A DNA stretch of 64,000 bases from Iodidimonas muriae (lineage in GTDB: Bacteria; Pseudomonadota; Alphaproteobacteria; Sphingomonadales; Rhodothalassiaceae), in contig NZ_BMOV01000001.1 in assembly GCF_014647255.1 (NCBI RefSeq), positions 178,275-242,274 of the forward strand, in the 5' to 3' direction. The first letter of the stretch is position 1. Every line of letters starts with the position of its first letter. The notes below the pieces were generated by a model that worked only from the letters and a program-made list of their open reading frames with translations, searched no databases and had not been told where the DNA came from. Shown one piece after another: positions 1 to 8,642 of the stretch. The position numbers and the translations under genes were made by a program.

Positions 1-112
1 CGTCCGCACGTCCCCACATGCGGATCTCCAAAGCGGTGCGCCAACAGCCCATACACAGCCCCAACACAGGGTCCAATACGCAGATTTTGGTGCAAGGTGA
101 TTTGCAGTGCAT
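1..112 (-). CDS. DUF1289 family protein, N-terminal part (truncated by window edge)
   Basis: Reading the minus strand from an ATG at 112 gives about 37 residues that run off the window. They carry the DUF1289 cysteine pattern: SPCTKIC near the start, then CMGCWRT and EIRMW. DUF1289 proteins are short (about 50-90 aa), Cys-rich and of unknown function, with a probable metal-binding site; only the first half is visible here. An in-frame TAG lies upstream of the ATG, so the start is well bounded, although no strong ribosome binding site is visible. It is divergent from the acyl-CoA dehydrogenase gene; the 164 bases between them hold the promoters of both, with no clear motif. Confidence 0.7.
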   Translation of the reverse strand, partial: MHCKSPCTKICVLDPVLGLCMGCWRTALEIRMWGRAD

Positions 113-276
113 TGTTTTGATGGATCCCCATACCGTGCAAGGAAACCCCGCCTACGGTGCTATATCAGACTATGCCAGTGCAAAAGCCCCTGAAGCAAGC
201 GGCGGGTTGAAAGGCAACGCCGTCCGTGCAAATCATGGGCGGATGATGTCCCGGATAACAAGGCTAGGATGGTGAG

Positions 277-1413
277 ATGGATTTTGCGTTAAGCGATGAA
301 CAGACCATGCTCAAATCGGGCGCAGAACGGTTTATCCGGGAAAGCTATGCCTTTGAAAAACGGCGGGGGCTTGCGGCTTTAGATGAAGGCTTTTCCCGCG
401 ACCATTGGCGCAGCTTTGCCGAATTGGGCTGGTTGGCTTTGCCCTTCAAAGAAGAAGATGATGGTCTTGGTGGCAGTGCTGTGGATGTGATGCTTTTGAT
501 GGAGCAATTTGGCCGCGGATTGGTTCTGGAGCCTTATCTCTCCACCATTTTAATGGCTGGCGGGGCCATCAGCTCTATGGGGTCGCCAAGCCAGCGCAAG
601 CGTTATCTTCCGGCCATTATGGAGGGTAAAACTTTGGCTGCCTTGGCTTATGTAGAGCCACAAGGGCGCTATGATCTGGCAGATATCAACACCAAGGCCG
701 AGATTGATGGCAAAGGCTGGCGGTTAAGTGGTGAAAAAAGCGTCGTTTTAGGGGGCGGTTCGGCGGATGTGTTTGTGGTTTTGGCGCGTACATCGGGGGC
801 GCTTCGGGATGAACGGGGACTTTCCTGCTTTTTGCTGGAACGCGGGATGGAAGGCCTGACGGTCCGTGATTATCGCACCACCGACGGAAATCGCGCCGCA
901 GAACTGACATTCGATGCGGTGGCTTTGGAGCCAGAGGCACTTTTAGGCCCGGAAGACGGGGCCTTGCCCTTTATCAATGCGGTTATTGACCGGGCAACGG
1001 CGGCGGTCTGTGCGGAAGCGGTGGGCATCATGGATGCGGCGGTGGAGAAAACCCGTGCCTATCTGCTGCAGCGGAAGCAATTCGGCCAGCCCCTGGCGGC
1101 ATTTCAGTCTTTGCAGCACCGGCTGGCGGATATGGTGATCGGGCTGGAGCAAACGCGGTCACTGGCCTATGTGGCCAGTATCCGTGCGGATGGCGATGAT
1201 CCTGTGGAACGCGCACGGGCCGTGTCTGCCGCGAAGGCAGAAGTCGCGCGAAACGGCATCTTTGTTGTTGCCAATGCGGTGCAGCTTCACGGAGGCATGG
1301 GGGTTTCCGAAGAACTGGATATCGGCACGTTTTTCAAGCGCCTGCATATGATCAATGCACTATTTGGTGATCGTATATTCCATATTCGCCGCCATGAGGA
1401 ACTTGTGGCCTGA
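277..1413 (+). CDS. Acyl-CoA dehydrogenase, PimD-like (pimeloyl-CoA dehydrogenase small-subunit type)
   Basis: A 378-aa FAD-dependent acyl-CoA dehydrogenase, normal length for the family. It would oxidise an acyl-CoA to the trans-2-enoyl-CoA in the cytoplasm and pass electrons to ETF. The N-terminal helical domain begins MDFALSDEQ, and the C-terminal domain shows RKQFGQPLAAFQSLQHRLAD and the family signature QLHGGMGVSEE. The N-terminus (short, ending in YAFEKRR) resembles the small subunit PimD, which normally pairs with a PimC-like large subunit. No partner gene lies next to it here, since the upstream gene is an unrelated divergent DUF1289. GGATGGTGAG just before the ATG is the ribosome binding site. 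The chain-length specificity cannot be read from the sequence. Confidence 0.9.
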   Translation: MDFALSDEQTMLKSGAERFIRESYAFEKRRGLAALDEGFSRDHWRSFAELGWLALPFKEEDDGLGGSAVDVMLLMEQFGRGLVLEPYLSTILMAGGAISSMGSPSQRKRYLPAIMEGKTLAALAYVEPQGRYDLADINTKAEIDGKGWRLSGEKSVVLGGGSADVFVVLARTSGALRDERGLSCFLLERGMEGLTVRDYRTTDGNRAAELTFDAVALEPEALLGPEDGALPFINAVIDRATAAVCAEAVGIMDAAVEKTRAYLLQRKQFGQPLAAFQSLQHRLADMVIGLEQTRSLAYVASIRADGDDPVERARAVSAAKAEVARNGIFVVANAVQLHGGMGVSEELDIGTFFKRLHMINALFGDRIFHIRRHEELVA

Positions 1414-1434
1414 AAAACCGGCTGTGGCCGGGTT
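1414..1434. terminator. Short bidirectional hairpin between convergent genes
   Basis: AAACCGGC-TGTG-GCCGGGTTT forms a GC stem flanked by A and T runs on the two sides. It sits between the stops of the acyl-CoA dehydrogenase (plus) and egtD (minus), so it could terminate both. The T tract is only three bases long, so the call is tentative. Confidence 0.45.
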
Positions 1435-1454
1435 TGGCATGGATGGGCGCGGGA

Positions 1455-2431
1455 TCAATCCGCGCTCAAGACATGCAGGCTGAATAGTTTTTGTTCGTCG
1501 GTATAAACCGTGACCGGGGACCAGCCCGCTTTTTTTGCCAAGTCCTGAAAATCGGCAATGGAATATTTGCAGCTGATTTCCGTGTGGATGGTTTCCCCCG
1601 CCTTGAAGGAAATCGGATGGCCTGCAAGATCGGTCGTTTGATCTTTCAGGCTTTCCAGATGCATTTCAACACGGCTCATATTCGCATTATAAAAGGCTTT
1701 GTGGCGGAAGCTGTTTTCGTCAAAATGGCCGCCCAGTTCCGTATTGATCCGCCGGATAAGGTTGAGATTGAATTGCGCCGTTATCCCTGCGGCATCATTA
1801 TAAGCGGCATCCAGAACCGTCTTGTCTTTTTTCAGATCCACGCCGATCACCAAAAGCCCGGCATGTCCCACAAGGGATTTCACAGTGCCGAGAAAGCGCT
1901 GGGCATCTTGCGGGGAAAAATTCCCGATAGTGGAGCCGGGGAAAAACCCCACCTTGCGGCCTACATTGTTATTGGCTTCTCCGGGCAAGGCATCAAGGCT
2001 GGTATAATCCGCGCAAATGGCGGTGATGGGAATATCGGGAAAATCGGTGGCCAATTCCTGGGCGGCTTCGCGCAGATGGTCGCCGGAAATATCGATGGCG
2101 GTAAATCCTGAGGCGCTGTCCAGCGCCTCAAGCAGCAAGCGGACTTTTTCCAAAGCGCCCGCACCGAATTCGATCACCAAAGCTTCAGGGCCGATATGTC
2201 GGGCGATATCTGACCGGTTTTTCTCCAGAATCGCCAGTTCTGTGCGGGTGGGATAATATTCCGGCTGCTTGCAAATATCCTCGAACAGACGCGATCCCCG
2301 CTCGTCATAAAAGAATTTTGCCGATACCGCTTTGGGAGTGCTTTTCAAGCCCGCTAAAGCAGCATGCTCGAACGTTTCAAGGTCTGGTGCCAAATCAATA
2401 TAGGCAGCCAGAGGCGTGGTTGTAGAGGGCA

Positions 2432-2432
<1 letters not shown>
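1455..2432 (-). CDS. egtD: L-histidine N(alpha)-methyltransferase EgtD
   Basis: A 325-aa SAM-dependent methyltransferase that converts histidine to hercynine (trimethylhistidine), the first step of ergothioneine synthesis. Family features visible are the N-terminal SAKFFYDERGSRLFEDI segment, YYPTRTE, the SAM-binding stretch LVIEFGAGALEKVR, and FFPGSTIGNF, which is characteristic of EgtD. Length is normal for the family. The ATG overlaps the stop of egtB (TAATG), so the two are translationally coupled in one operon. The product acts with EgtB in the cytoplasm; ergothioneine is an antioxidant thiol. The genes for the remaining steps (EgtA, EgtC, EgtE) are not in this window; many proteobacteria lack EgtA. 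Confidence 0.95.
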
Positions 2433-3751
<1,319 letters not shown>

Positions 3752-3823
3752 TAATCCTCACCCAATAGGAAGAAACCCAAATCAGCTTGATGCCGACCCA
3801 CCCATACTTTAGCGGATATATGA

Positions 3824-4456
3824 GTGAATTCAAATATTAGCGATAAACAAGCCAAACCAAGCTTGGCACCTCTTCTTGCTGAAATTAGGGCCTGCACGGC
3901 TTGTGCTGCGCATTTGCCGCTTGGCCCTAATCCGGTGGTGCAGGCAAGCACCAAAGCGCGTTTGGTGATCGCGGGGCAGGCGCCGGGATTGGCCGTGCAT
4001 AAAAGCGGCAAACCTTTTGACGATCCATCGGGCGCGCGTTTGCGCCAATGGATGGGCATTGATATGGAAGATTTTTATAATCCGCTGAAGGTGAATATCG
4101 TCCCCATGGGGTTTTGCTATCCTGGACGGAATAAAAACGGCGGCGATTGCCCGCCACGCCCGGAATGTCGGGCACTTTGGCACGATAAACTGTTTGCATC
4201 CTTACCCGAACAAAGCCTGATTCTGGTCATTGGGGCTTATGCCCAACGCTATCATCTGGGCTCTTTACGAAAGGCGTCCTTGACGGAAACCGTGCGCAAT
4301 TGGGAAGCCTATGGACCAGTTTATGTGCCTTTACCGCATCCCAGCCCGCGTAATATCGGATGGTTGAAACGCAATCCGTGGTTTGATCGGGATGTGGTGC
4401 CGATGCTCCGTCGAAAAGTGGCGGATATCCTTGGCAGGGAAGGAGAGACGGTGTGA
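3824..4456 (+). CDS. Uracil-DNA glycosylase family protein
   Basis: A 210-aa member of the uracil-DNA-glycosylase superfamily, presumably removing uracil from DNA for base-excision repair. It starts at a GTG directly after an in-frame stop, so no longer start is possible in this frame. Visible features are the CTAC pair near residue 19, the active-site loop region GQAPGLAVHKSGKPFDDPSG, the segment GGDCPPRPEC with further cysteines, and the C-terminal HPSPRN loop, which inserts into DNA in relatives. The four cysteines suggest a 4Fe-4S cluster as in family-4-like enzymes, but this is inference. The gene overlaps the next one by GTGA. Confidence 0.8.
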   Translation: MNSNISDKQAKPSLAPLLAEIRACTACAAHLPLGPNPVVQASTKARLVIAGQAPGLAVHKSGKPFDDPSGARLRQWMGIDMEDFYNPLKVNIVPMGFCYPGRNKNGGDCPPRPECRALWHDKLFASLPEQSLILVIGAYAQRYHLGSLRKASLTETVRNWEAYGPVYVPLPHPSPRNIGWLKRNPWFDRDVVPMLRRKVADILGREGETV

Positions 4457-5397
4457 GAATATGGGGCTGCGTTTTTATGCTTTTGGTGCTGGCATCCTGT
4501 GCGCCAGCGGTTCAAAAGCCCATTACAGAAGAACCGCAGCGGCCATATTTGACGCGCGATCTTTATGTGGCAGCCGATGGGGCGCAGCTTCCCTATACCC
4601 AATGGCCTGCGCCTCGGTCGTGTGCCGTGGTCATAGCGCTTCACGGCTTTAATGATTATCGGTCCAGCTTTGCTTGGCCGGGGCCGATTTTGGCGCAGCA
4701 AGGGCTTTCGGTTTTTGCCTATGACCAGCGCGGATTCGGGGAAAGTGCACAGCCCGGACTTTGGGCGGGGGAAACCCTTTTGGTTCAAGATGCGCTGGGC
4801 TTTATACAGGCGGTGAAGGCCCGCCATCCGGATCAACCGATCATTTTATTGGGAGAGAGCATGGGAGCCGCTGTGGCTTTGCTTACGGCCCGAACCCCTG
4901 CAGCGACGGACCTTGTTGATGCTGTGGTCCTTGTGTCCCCCGCGGTTTGGGGCTGGTCTGAAATGCCGTTTTTTTACCGCATGAGCCTGTGGCTGACAGC
5001 GCATCTGGCGCCGCAAATGCAACTGACAGGGCGGGGGCTGGGCCGGATAGCCTCGGATAATCGGGAAGCCCTGATTGCCATGGGCCGAGATCCATTTGTT
5101 ATTAAAGCAACGCGGGTGGATGCCATATATGGGCTTGTGGAGTTGATGCAATCGGCCTTGGAAAGCGCGGAAAGCCTGACTTTACCGACTTTGGTGATGA
5201 TCGGGGAGCAAGACCAGATCGTGCCGGTTCCCGCGATGCAGGCGCTGGTGGATGCCCTGCCGCAAGCCGTTACAGAAACCAGACTTTATGAAGATGGCTA
5301 CCATCTGCTTTTACAAGATCACGGTCGGGCCCGTTTCTTGAAGGATATATCGGACTTTGCGGCAGACCGGATCGGCGCATCCTGTAAAGACCGCTGA
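4453..5397 (+). CDS. Lipoprotein alpha/beta hydrolase (monoacylglycerol lipase / S33 type)
   Basis: A 314-aa serine hydrolase predicted to be a lipoprotein: the signal ends in a lipobox (VLASC, Cys near residue 16), so it is likely anchored in the envelope. The fold is clear: the strand with LHGFNDYR, DQRGFGES, the nucleophile elbow GESMG, the acid in IGEQDQIVP, and the His in DGYHLLLQDHG. It resembles lysophospholipase/monoacylglycerol lipases; the substrate is unknown. The GTG start overlaps the upstream glycosylase stop and is preceded by GGAAGGAGAG, indicating translational coupling, although no functional link between the two products is obvious. Confidence 0.85.
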   Translation: MRIWGCVFMLLVLASCAPAVQKPITEEPQRPYLTRDLYVAADGAQLPYTQWPAPRSCAVVIALHGFNDYRSSFAWPGPILAQQGLSVFAYDQRGFGESAQPGLWAGETLLVQDALGFIQAVKARHPDQPIILLGESMGAAVALLTARTPAATDLVDAVVLVSPAVWGWSEMPFFYRMSLWLTAHLAPQMQLTGRGLGRIASDNREALIAMGRDPFVIKATRVDAIYGLVELMQSALESAESLTLPTLVMIGEQDQIVPVPAMQALVDALPQAVTETRLYEDGYHLLLQDHGRARFLKDISDFAADRIGASCKDR

Positions 5398-5449
5398 AAA
5401 AATCGTGGATATTTGAGTGTGGCGGCGTGTGATAATGCCCGGCTGTGGA

Positions 5450-5644
5450 TCAGGCGGCGTATTTTTGGGTCAAAGGGGGCTTGATCAAAAGCCAGCCCAA
5501 AACACTGCCCATAGCAGCGCCTCCACCAACGGCAAGCATGCACGCAATGCCGGATATGCCACATAGATGGGCCACAAAAAAAACAGACAAAGCCCCAAGC
5601 GCCGTGCATAAAAAGCCGGCCAAGGCCAGACGCATATGAGACAT
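5450..5644 (-). CDS. Small two-helix membrane protein, function unknown
   Basis: A 64-aa protein with two hydrophobic segments and a short tail, preceded by GAGGGAA seven bases before the ATG. The glycine-rich second helix ends in GWLLIKP. The protein encoded at 5966-6187 on the same strand has the equivalent ending GWFLVKP, so the two look like diverged paralogues. No family is recognised. Confidence 0.6.
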   Translation of the reverse strand: MSHMRLALAGFLCTALGALSVFFVAHLCGISGIACMLAVGGGAAMGSVLGWLLIKPPLTQKYAA

Positions 5645-5736
5645 CGTGACGTTCCCTCATGAACACTTTATGTGGATTCCAGCTCTCGAATTTACACAAA
5701 AATGCAGATATTTACCAGATATTAATTTTTGCGATA

Positions 5737-5753
5737 TTGGCACAATAAATGCA
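5737..5753 (+). promoter_or_regulatory. Sigma-54 (-24/-12) promoter upstream of the 41-aa membrane protein
   Basis: TTGGCACAATAAATGCA has the required GG (5739-5740) and GC (5751-5752) with ten bases between them, and the full TGGCAC and TGCA flanks. The predicted start is near 5764, about 60 bases before the ATG at 5825. A half-match to the 17-bp PEP-CTERM box (TTTACA at 5691-5696) lies upstream; it is too weak to call on its own. Confidence 0.6.
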
Positions 5754-5824
5754 TGGATTTAATGGAGCGATGTCTGTTTGCGTATATTTATGGCTGTGCA
5801 CAATCAACGCGATTTGGGAGCCTG

Positions 5825-5950
5825 ATGAAAAACTCCGAGAACCATAAAATCGGACGGCAGTTCAGTCGTAGGGGTGCCCTGTTTTTATGGATTTGCACCA
5901 GCCTTCTTGGCTGGGCGTGCGTGATGATCGTTATTTCTTTTATTGTGTGA
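5825..5950 (+). CDS. 41-aa single-pass membrane protein, function unknown
   Basis: The ATG at 5825 is preceded by GGGAG at good spacing. The product has a basic, polar N-terminal half (KNSENHKIGRQFSRRG) and one C-terminal hydrophobic helix of about 22 residues ending in VISFIV. The same frame is open further upstream, but the upstream part does not look coding and would lie ahead of the predicted sigma-54 start. No family is recognised. The promoter type suggests it may be co-regulated with the PEP-CTERM genes. Confidence 0.55.
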   Translation: MKNSENHKIGRQFSRRGALFLWICTSLLGWACVMIVISFIV

Positions 5951-5965
5951 CCGCGTTTCAGCGCC

Positions 5966-6187
5966 TTAGCGTGAAAGATGCGGCTCATCATTTTCACCAG
6001 AACCGGGCTTTACCAAAAACCAGCCGATGAAAGAGCACGACATTGCGCCAGAGAGGCTAAAGAACAAGACATCTCGATCCATTGGCTGAAACGCATTACC
6101 ATAAGCGCCAAGGGCGGCGCCAAGAGCCAATCCGAGCACTGTGCCAAGCAGTCCAAAAGCAAATCCTGAAAGTACAATCTTTTTCAT
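5966..6187 (-). CDS. Small two-helix membrane protein, paralogue of the 5450-5644 product
   Basis: Starting at the ATG at 6187 gives 73 aa: a hydrophobic Gly/Ala/Leu-rich first helix, the loop QPMDRD, a second helix and the ending GWFLVKPGSGEND. The frame is open upstream for 22 more codons, but the segment MKKIVLSG looks like a normal membrane-protein N-terminus. AGGGCG gives a modest ribosome binding site. Its shared ending with the product of 5450-5644 suggests an old duplication. Function unknown. Confidence 0.55.
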   Translation of the reverse strand: MKKIVLSGFAFGLLGTVLGLALGAALGAYGNAFQPMDRDVLFFSLSGAMSCSFIGWFLVKPGSGENDEPHLSR

Positions 6188-6344
6188 AACAACGCCCTGT
6201 GCATGAATATTGCCCATCAATAAACAGGATATTTGTGAAGAAAAAATCTCCATTTGCTTTGATTTTTATGAAAATTAAAAACATCTCCTTGAAAGAATAG
6301 CTCTAAAGCGGGAGAGGGAGGCAAAAGGCCGGAATAGGAAAATG

Positions 6345-6361
6345 TGTCTATAAATTTTACA
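6345..6361 (+). promoter_or_regulatory. PEP-CTERM box, copy 1, upstream of the 6538 gene
   Basis: TGTCTATAAATTTTACA; its reverse complement TGTAAAATTTATAGACA matches the 17-bp motif shared by the three PEP-CTERM gene promoters (consensus about TGTAAA-N3-TTCCGACA). It ends 94 bases before the GG of the sigma-54 promoter, which suits an enhancer site for PrsR. Confidence 0.5.
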
Positions 6362-6385
6362 GTTCTAGGCTGGATAGCCATAAGC

Positions 6386-6402
6386 TGTCATAAAATCTGA
6401 CA
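6386..6402 (+). promoter_or_regulatory. PEP-CTERM box-like dyad, copy 2, upstream of the 6538 gene
   Basis: TGTCATAAAATCTGACA has the same 17-bp length and the TGTC...ACA ends of the motif, here as a nearly symmetrical TGTCA-N7-TGACA dyad. It ends 53 bases before the GG of the sigma-54 promoter. It is the most degenerate of the listed copies. Confidence 0.45.
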
Positions 6403-6453
6403 TTTTATCCGTTATGGTAGATTGGATGGCTTGTTTTTCGCGGCACTTCTAGG

Positions 6454-6469
6454 TGGCATAGAAGTTGCT
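6454..6469 (+). promoter_or_regulatory. Sigma-54 promoter of the first PEP-CTERM gene
   Basis: TGGCATAGAAGTTGCT has GG at 6455-6456 and GC at 6467-6468, separated by ten bases, with strong TGGCA and TTGCT flanks. The predicted start is near 6480, giving a leader of about 58 bases to the ATG at 6538. Confidence 0.75.
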
Positions 6470-6537
6470 TGGGTTGTCTGCCAGGTGAATTGATAGAAAA
6501 TTAAGAATAGCAGCCCAAAATGGCCGCCGGAGTGATA

Positions 6538-7131
6538 ATGAAATCTTTTTCTTTGATAAGTGTGCTGAGCCTGATCGTGGCTTTTTTGCCTGCGTCTGTT
6601 CAGGCAAAGCCCGTTGTTGCAGATACAAGCTGCACAACCGGCAATGCCACGGTGGTTGATGCCTCCGGGGTGTCTGTTGGCTTTTCGCGCTGTATTGGCC
6701 GTATCAGCGGCAATGATGCCGCCCGCGGTGGCGCGCGGATGCTTGGCATGCTGAATGATGATGATGTGTTTGGCGATCTGGATTGGGTTTTTGCCGGCAA
6801 ATCGGATAGCGGCGACTTTTGGGCTGATGAAGGGGAAGACTATGGCCATTGGGGGATTTTTGCCGGTCTTGCTCCTATCAGCGGACCGTTCGTGGTCAGC
6901 TTCAAACATGGCAACGGCTTCAGCGCTTATTTCTTTGATGGCGTAACCTCGGTGAAGGGCGGGTGGTTTTCTTTGCCTGTCACGCGTTCCAATGGGAGGA
7001 CCAATGCCTTGTCCCATGCGTCGCTTTTTCTGGCGCAGACCACCACTATTCCAGAGCCTTTGTCCCTTGCCTTGTTCGGGTTTGGCTTGATGGGGTTGGG
7101 GGTCGTGCAGCGGCGGCGTTTGAGCCGATAA
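6538..7131 (+). CDS. PEP-CTERM sorting-signal protein (197 aa)
   Basis: A secreted protein sorted by exosortase. The signal peptide (about residues 1-23) ends in SVQA before KPVV. The middle is an uncharacterised Gly/Asp-rich domain with two cysteines. The C-terminus is a textbook PEP-CTERM tail: IPEP, a hydrophobic helix, then QRRRLSR. XrtA (27227-28801) is expected to cleave at PEP after export and attach or release the protein at the cell surface. The ATG at 6538 is preceded by GGAGTG; the frame extends six codons further up without a ribosome binding site. It is controlled by the sigma-54 promoter at 6454 and two upstream boxes. Confidence 0.85.
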   Translation: MKSFSLISVLSLIVAFLPASVQAKPVVADTSCTTGNATVVDASGVSVGFSRCIGRISGNDAARGGARMLGMLNDDDVFGDLDWVFAGKSDSGDFWADEGEDYGHWGIFAGLAPISGPFVVSFKHGNGFSAYFFDGVTSVKGGWFSLPVTRSNGRTNALSHASLFLAQTTTIPEPLSLALFGFGLMGLGVVQRRRLSR

Positions 7132-7162
7132 TCCGGTCTATGCTTTGTGGAGGGGCGGTATA

Positions 7163-7197
7163 AAGGGCGAGGGCCAAAAGGCTTCCTCGCCCTTTTA
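7163..7197 (+). terminator. Rho-independent terminator after the first PEP-CTERM gene
   Basis: AAGGGCGAGG is paired with CCTCGCCCTT across a 12-base loop and followed by a short T run. It lies 30 bases past the stop and would isolate this monocistronic unit from prsR, which reads in from the other side. Confidence 0.7.
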
Positions 7198-7275
7198 CTA
7201 TGGCGAAAGATAGCGGTCAGCTGTGCCGCACCAAACAGGCCGTTTTTGTGTTGTCACACTGTGGGGCGAAGGGCC

Positions 7276-8622
7276 TTAACGCAAGCCGTGATCTGTCAAT
7301 AATTGATAGAGGGTGGGGCGGCTCACATCCAGTAATCGCGCCGCTTCGGAAATATTGCCGTCGGCTTGGGCCATGGCCCGTTGGATGGCATCCCGTTCCG
7401 CTTTTTGGCGCGCAACTTTGATGGAGGGGACCGCTTCGGTGGGGGTGTTTGCCAAATCAAGGTCCGCAGCGCCAATGCGCCCATTGGCGGTGGCAACGGC
7501 GCGTTTGATGCGGCTTTGCAATTCCCGCACATTTCCGGGCCAGGAATAGTTGGAAATGGCGGCCAAGGCATCGCTGCCAAAGCCTGCATTTTTAAGGCCT
7601 TGCTCGCGGCTCCATTTTTCAAGGAAGGTCTGGGCGATCAACACGGCATCTTCGGGGCGTTCACGCAAAGGCGGAACAAAGACCACCGCTTCTCCAATGC
7701 GGTAATAAAGATCTTCGCGGAAATCACCTTCTTTAATGGCGGTTTCCATATCCCGATTGGTGGCGCAAACCAGCCGGAAATCCACAGAAATCTGTTTTCT
7801 TCCGCCAACACGCTCGATCACCCGTTCTTGCAAAACGCGCAACAGCTTGGCTTGCAAAGGAAGGGGAAGATCGCCGATTTCATCAAGCATCAAGGTGCCC
7901 TGATGGGCTTGTTCGATCTTTCCCATGGTGGTTTTGTGGGCGCCGGTAAAGGCTCCGCGCTCATAGCCAAACAGCTCCGATTCCAGCAGATTTTCCGGAA
8001 TGGCCGCGCAGTTGATGGCGATATAAGGCCCCTTGACCCGTTTGCTTAGGCTATGCACCCCTGCGGAGAGCAGCTCTTTACCGGTTCCACTGTCGCCGAT
8101 AATCAGCACGGATACATCGGTTTTGGCCAATCGTTTGATCTGTTCGCAAACAGATTGCATTTTGCTGTCGGCGGTCACCAGTCCGGGAATGGAACTTTGG
8201 GTGTTTTCGGCCTGAAGCGCGCGGTTTTCCTGTTCAAGCTCGAATAATTTGCGGGCCCGTTGAACGATCAGTTCAAGCTGATCCAGATCAAGAGGCTTTT
8301 CATAAAAATCATATGCGCCCAAGGCCACGGATTTCAGCGCATAGCTGCGCTCTTTCTGGCCGGTCATTACAATGACCTTGGTATCGGGTGATGCTGACAG
8401 GATATCTTGTAGGGCCGTCAAACCTTCGCTTGGGCCATCGGCATCCGGTGGCAAGCCAAGATCCAGCAAAGCCACGGCGGGGGCTTCTTTTCGGACAGCT
8501 TTTATCGCGGACGGACGGTCTTCACATTCAACGGTTTTCATATCCCCGAAAGCCCATTTGAGCTGGCGGCGAATACCGGGATCGTCATCGACAATCAAAA
8601 GCCTATCTGATTTTTCACGCAT
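7276..8622 (-). CDS. prsR: PEP-CTERM system sigma-54-dependent response regulator PrsR
   Basis: A 448-aa NtrC-type regulator. Residues 1-125 are a receiver with phosphoacceptor Asp54 (ALLDLGLP). Residues 150-380 are the AAA+ sigma-54 activation domain, with Walker A GDSGTGKE (176-183) and the GAFTGA loop (223-228) that contacts sigma-54. The last 45 residues are a Fis-type helix-turn-helix (ISEAARLLDVSRPTLYQLL). In the known PEP-CTERM system PrsR is phosphorylated by PrsK and activates PEP-CTERM genes from RpoN promoters. The 17-bp boxes and -24/-12 promoters here fit that. It follows prsK by 20 bases in one operon. Confidence 0.95.
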   Translation of the reverse strand: MREKSDRLLIVDDDPGIRRQLKWAFGDMKTVECEDRPSAIKAVRKEAPAVALLDLGLPPDADGPSEGLTALQDILSASPDTKVIVMTGQKERSYALKSVALGAYDFYEKPLDLDQLELIVQRARKLFELEQENRALQAENTQSSIPGLVTADSKMQSVCEQIKRLAKTDVSVLIIGDSGTGKELLSAGVHSLSKRVKGPYIAINCAAIPENLLESELFGYERGAFTGAHKTTMGKIEQAHQGTLMLDEIGDLPLPLQAKLLRVLQERVIERVGGRKQISVDFRLVCATNRDMETAIKEGDFREDLYYRIGEAVVFVPPLRERPEDAVLIAQTFLEKWSREQGLKNAGFGSDALAAISNYSWPGNVRELQSRIKRAVATANGRIGAADLDLANTPTEAVPSIKVARQKAERDAIQRAMAQADGNISEAARLLDVSRPTLYQLLTDHGLR

Positions 8623-8642
8623 AGCCTGATGCCAACTTTCTG

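Noticed and set aside
18-275. An 85-codon plus-strand frame before the acyl-CoA dehydrogenase
   Set aside because: It is antisense to the DUF1289 gene, whose Cys motif is clear, and its translation has no coding character.
1491-2111. Long antisense frames (also at 3008-3721, 7366-8049, 11439-12464, 15341-16276 and 18448-19137)
   Set aside because: Each lies opposite a gene with clear family motifs, and its translation shows no domain; these are shadow frames.
6188-6220. GG-N10-GC sequence (GGGCAATATTCATGCA) on the minus strand before the small protein starting at 6187
   Set aside because: The predicted transcription start would fall about two bases before the ATG, leaving no ribosome binding site. 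Treated as chance.
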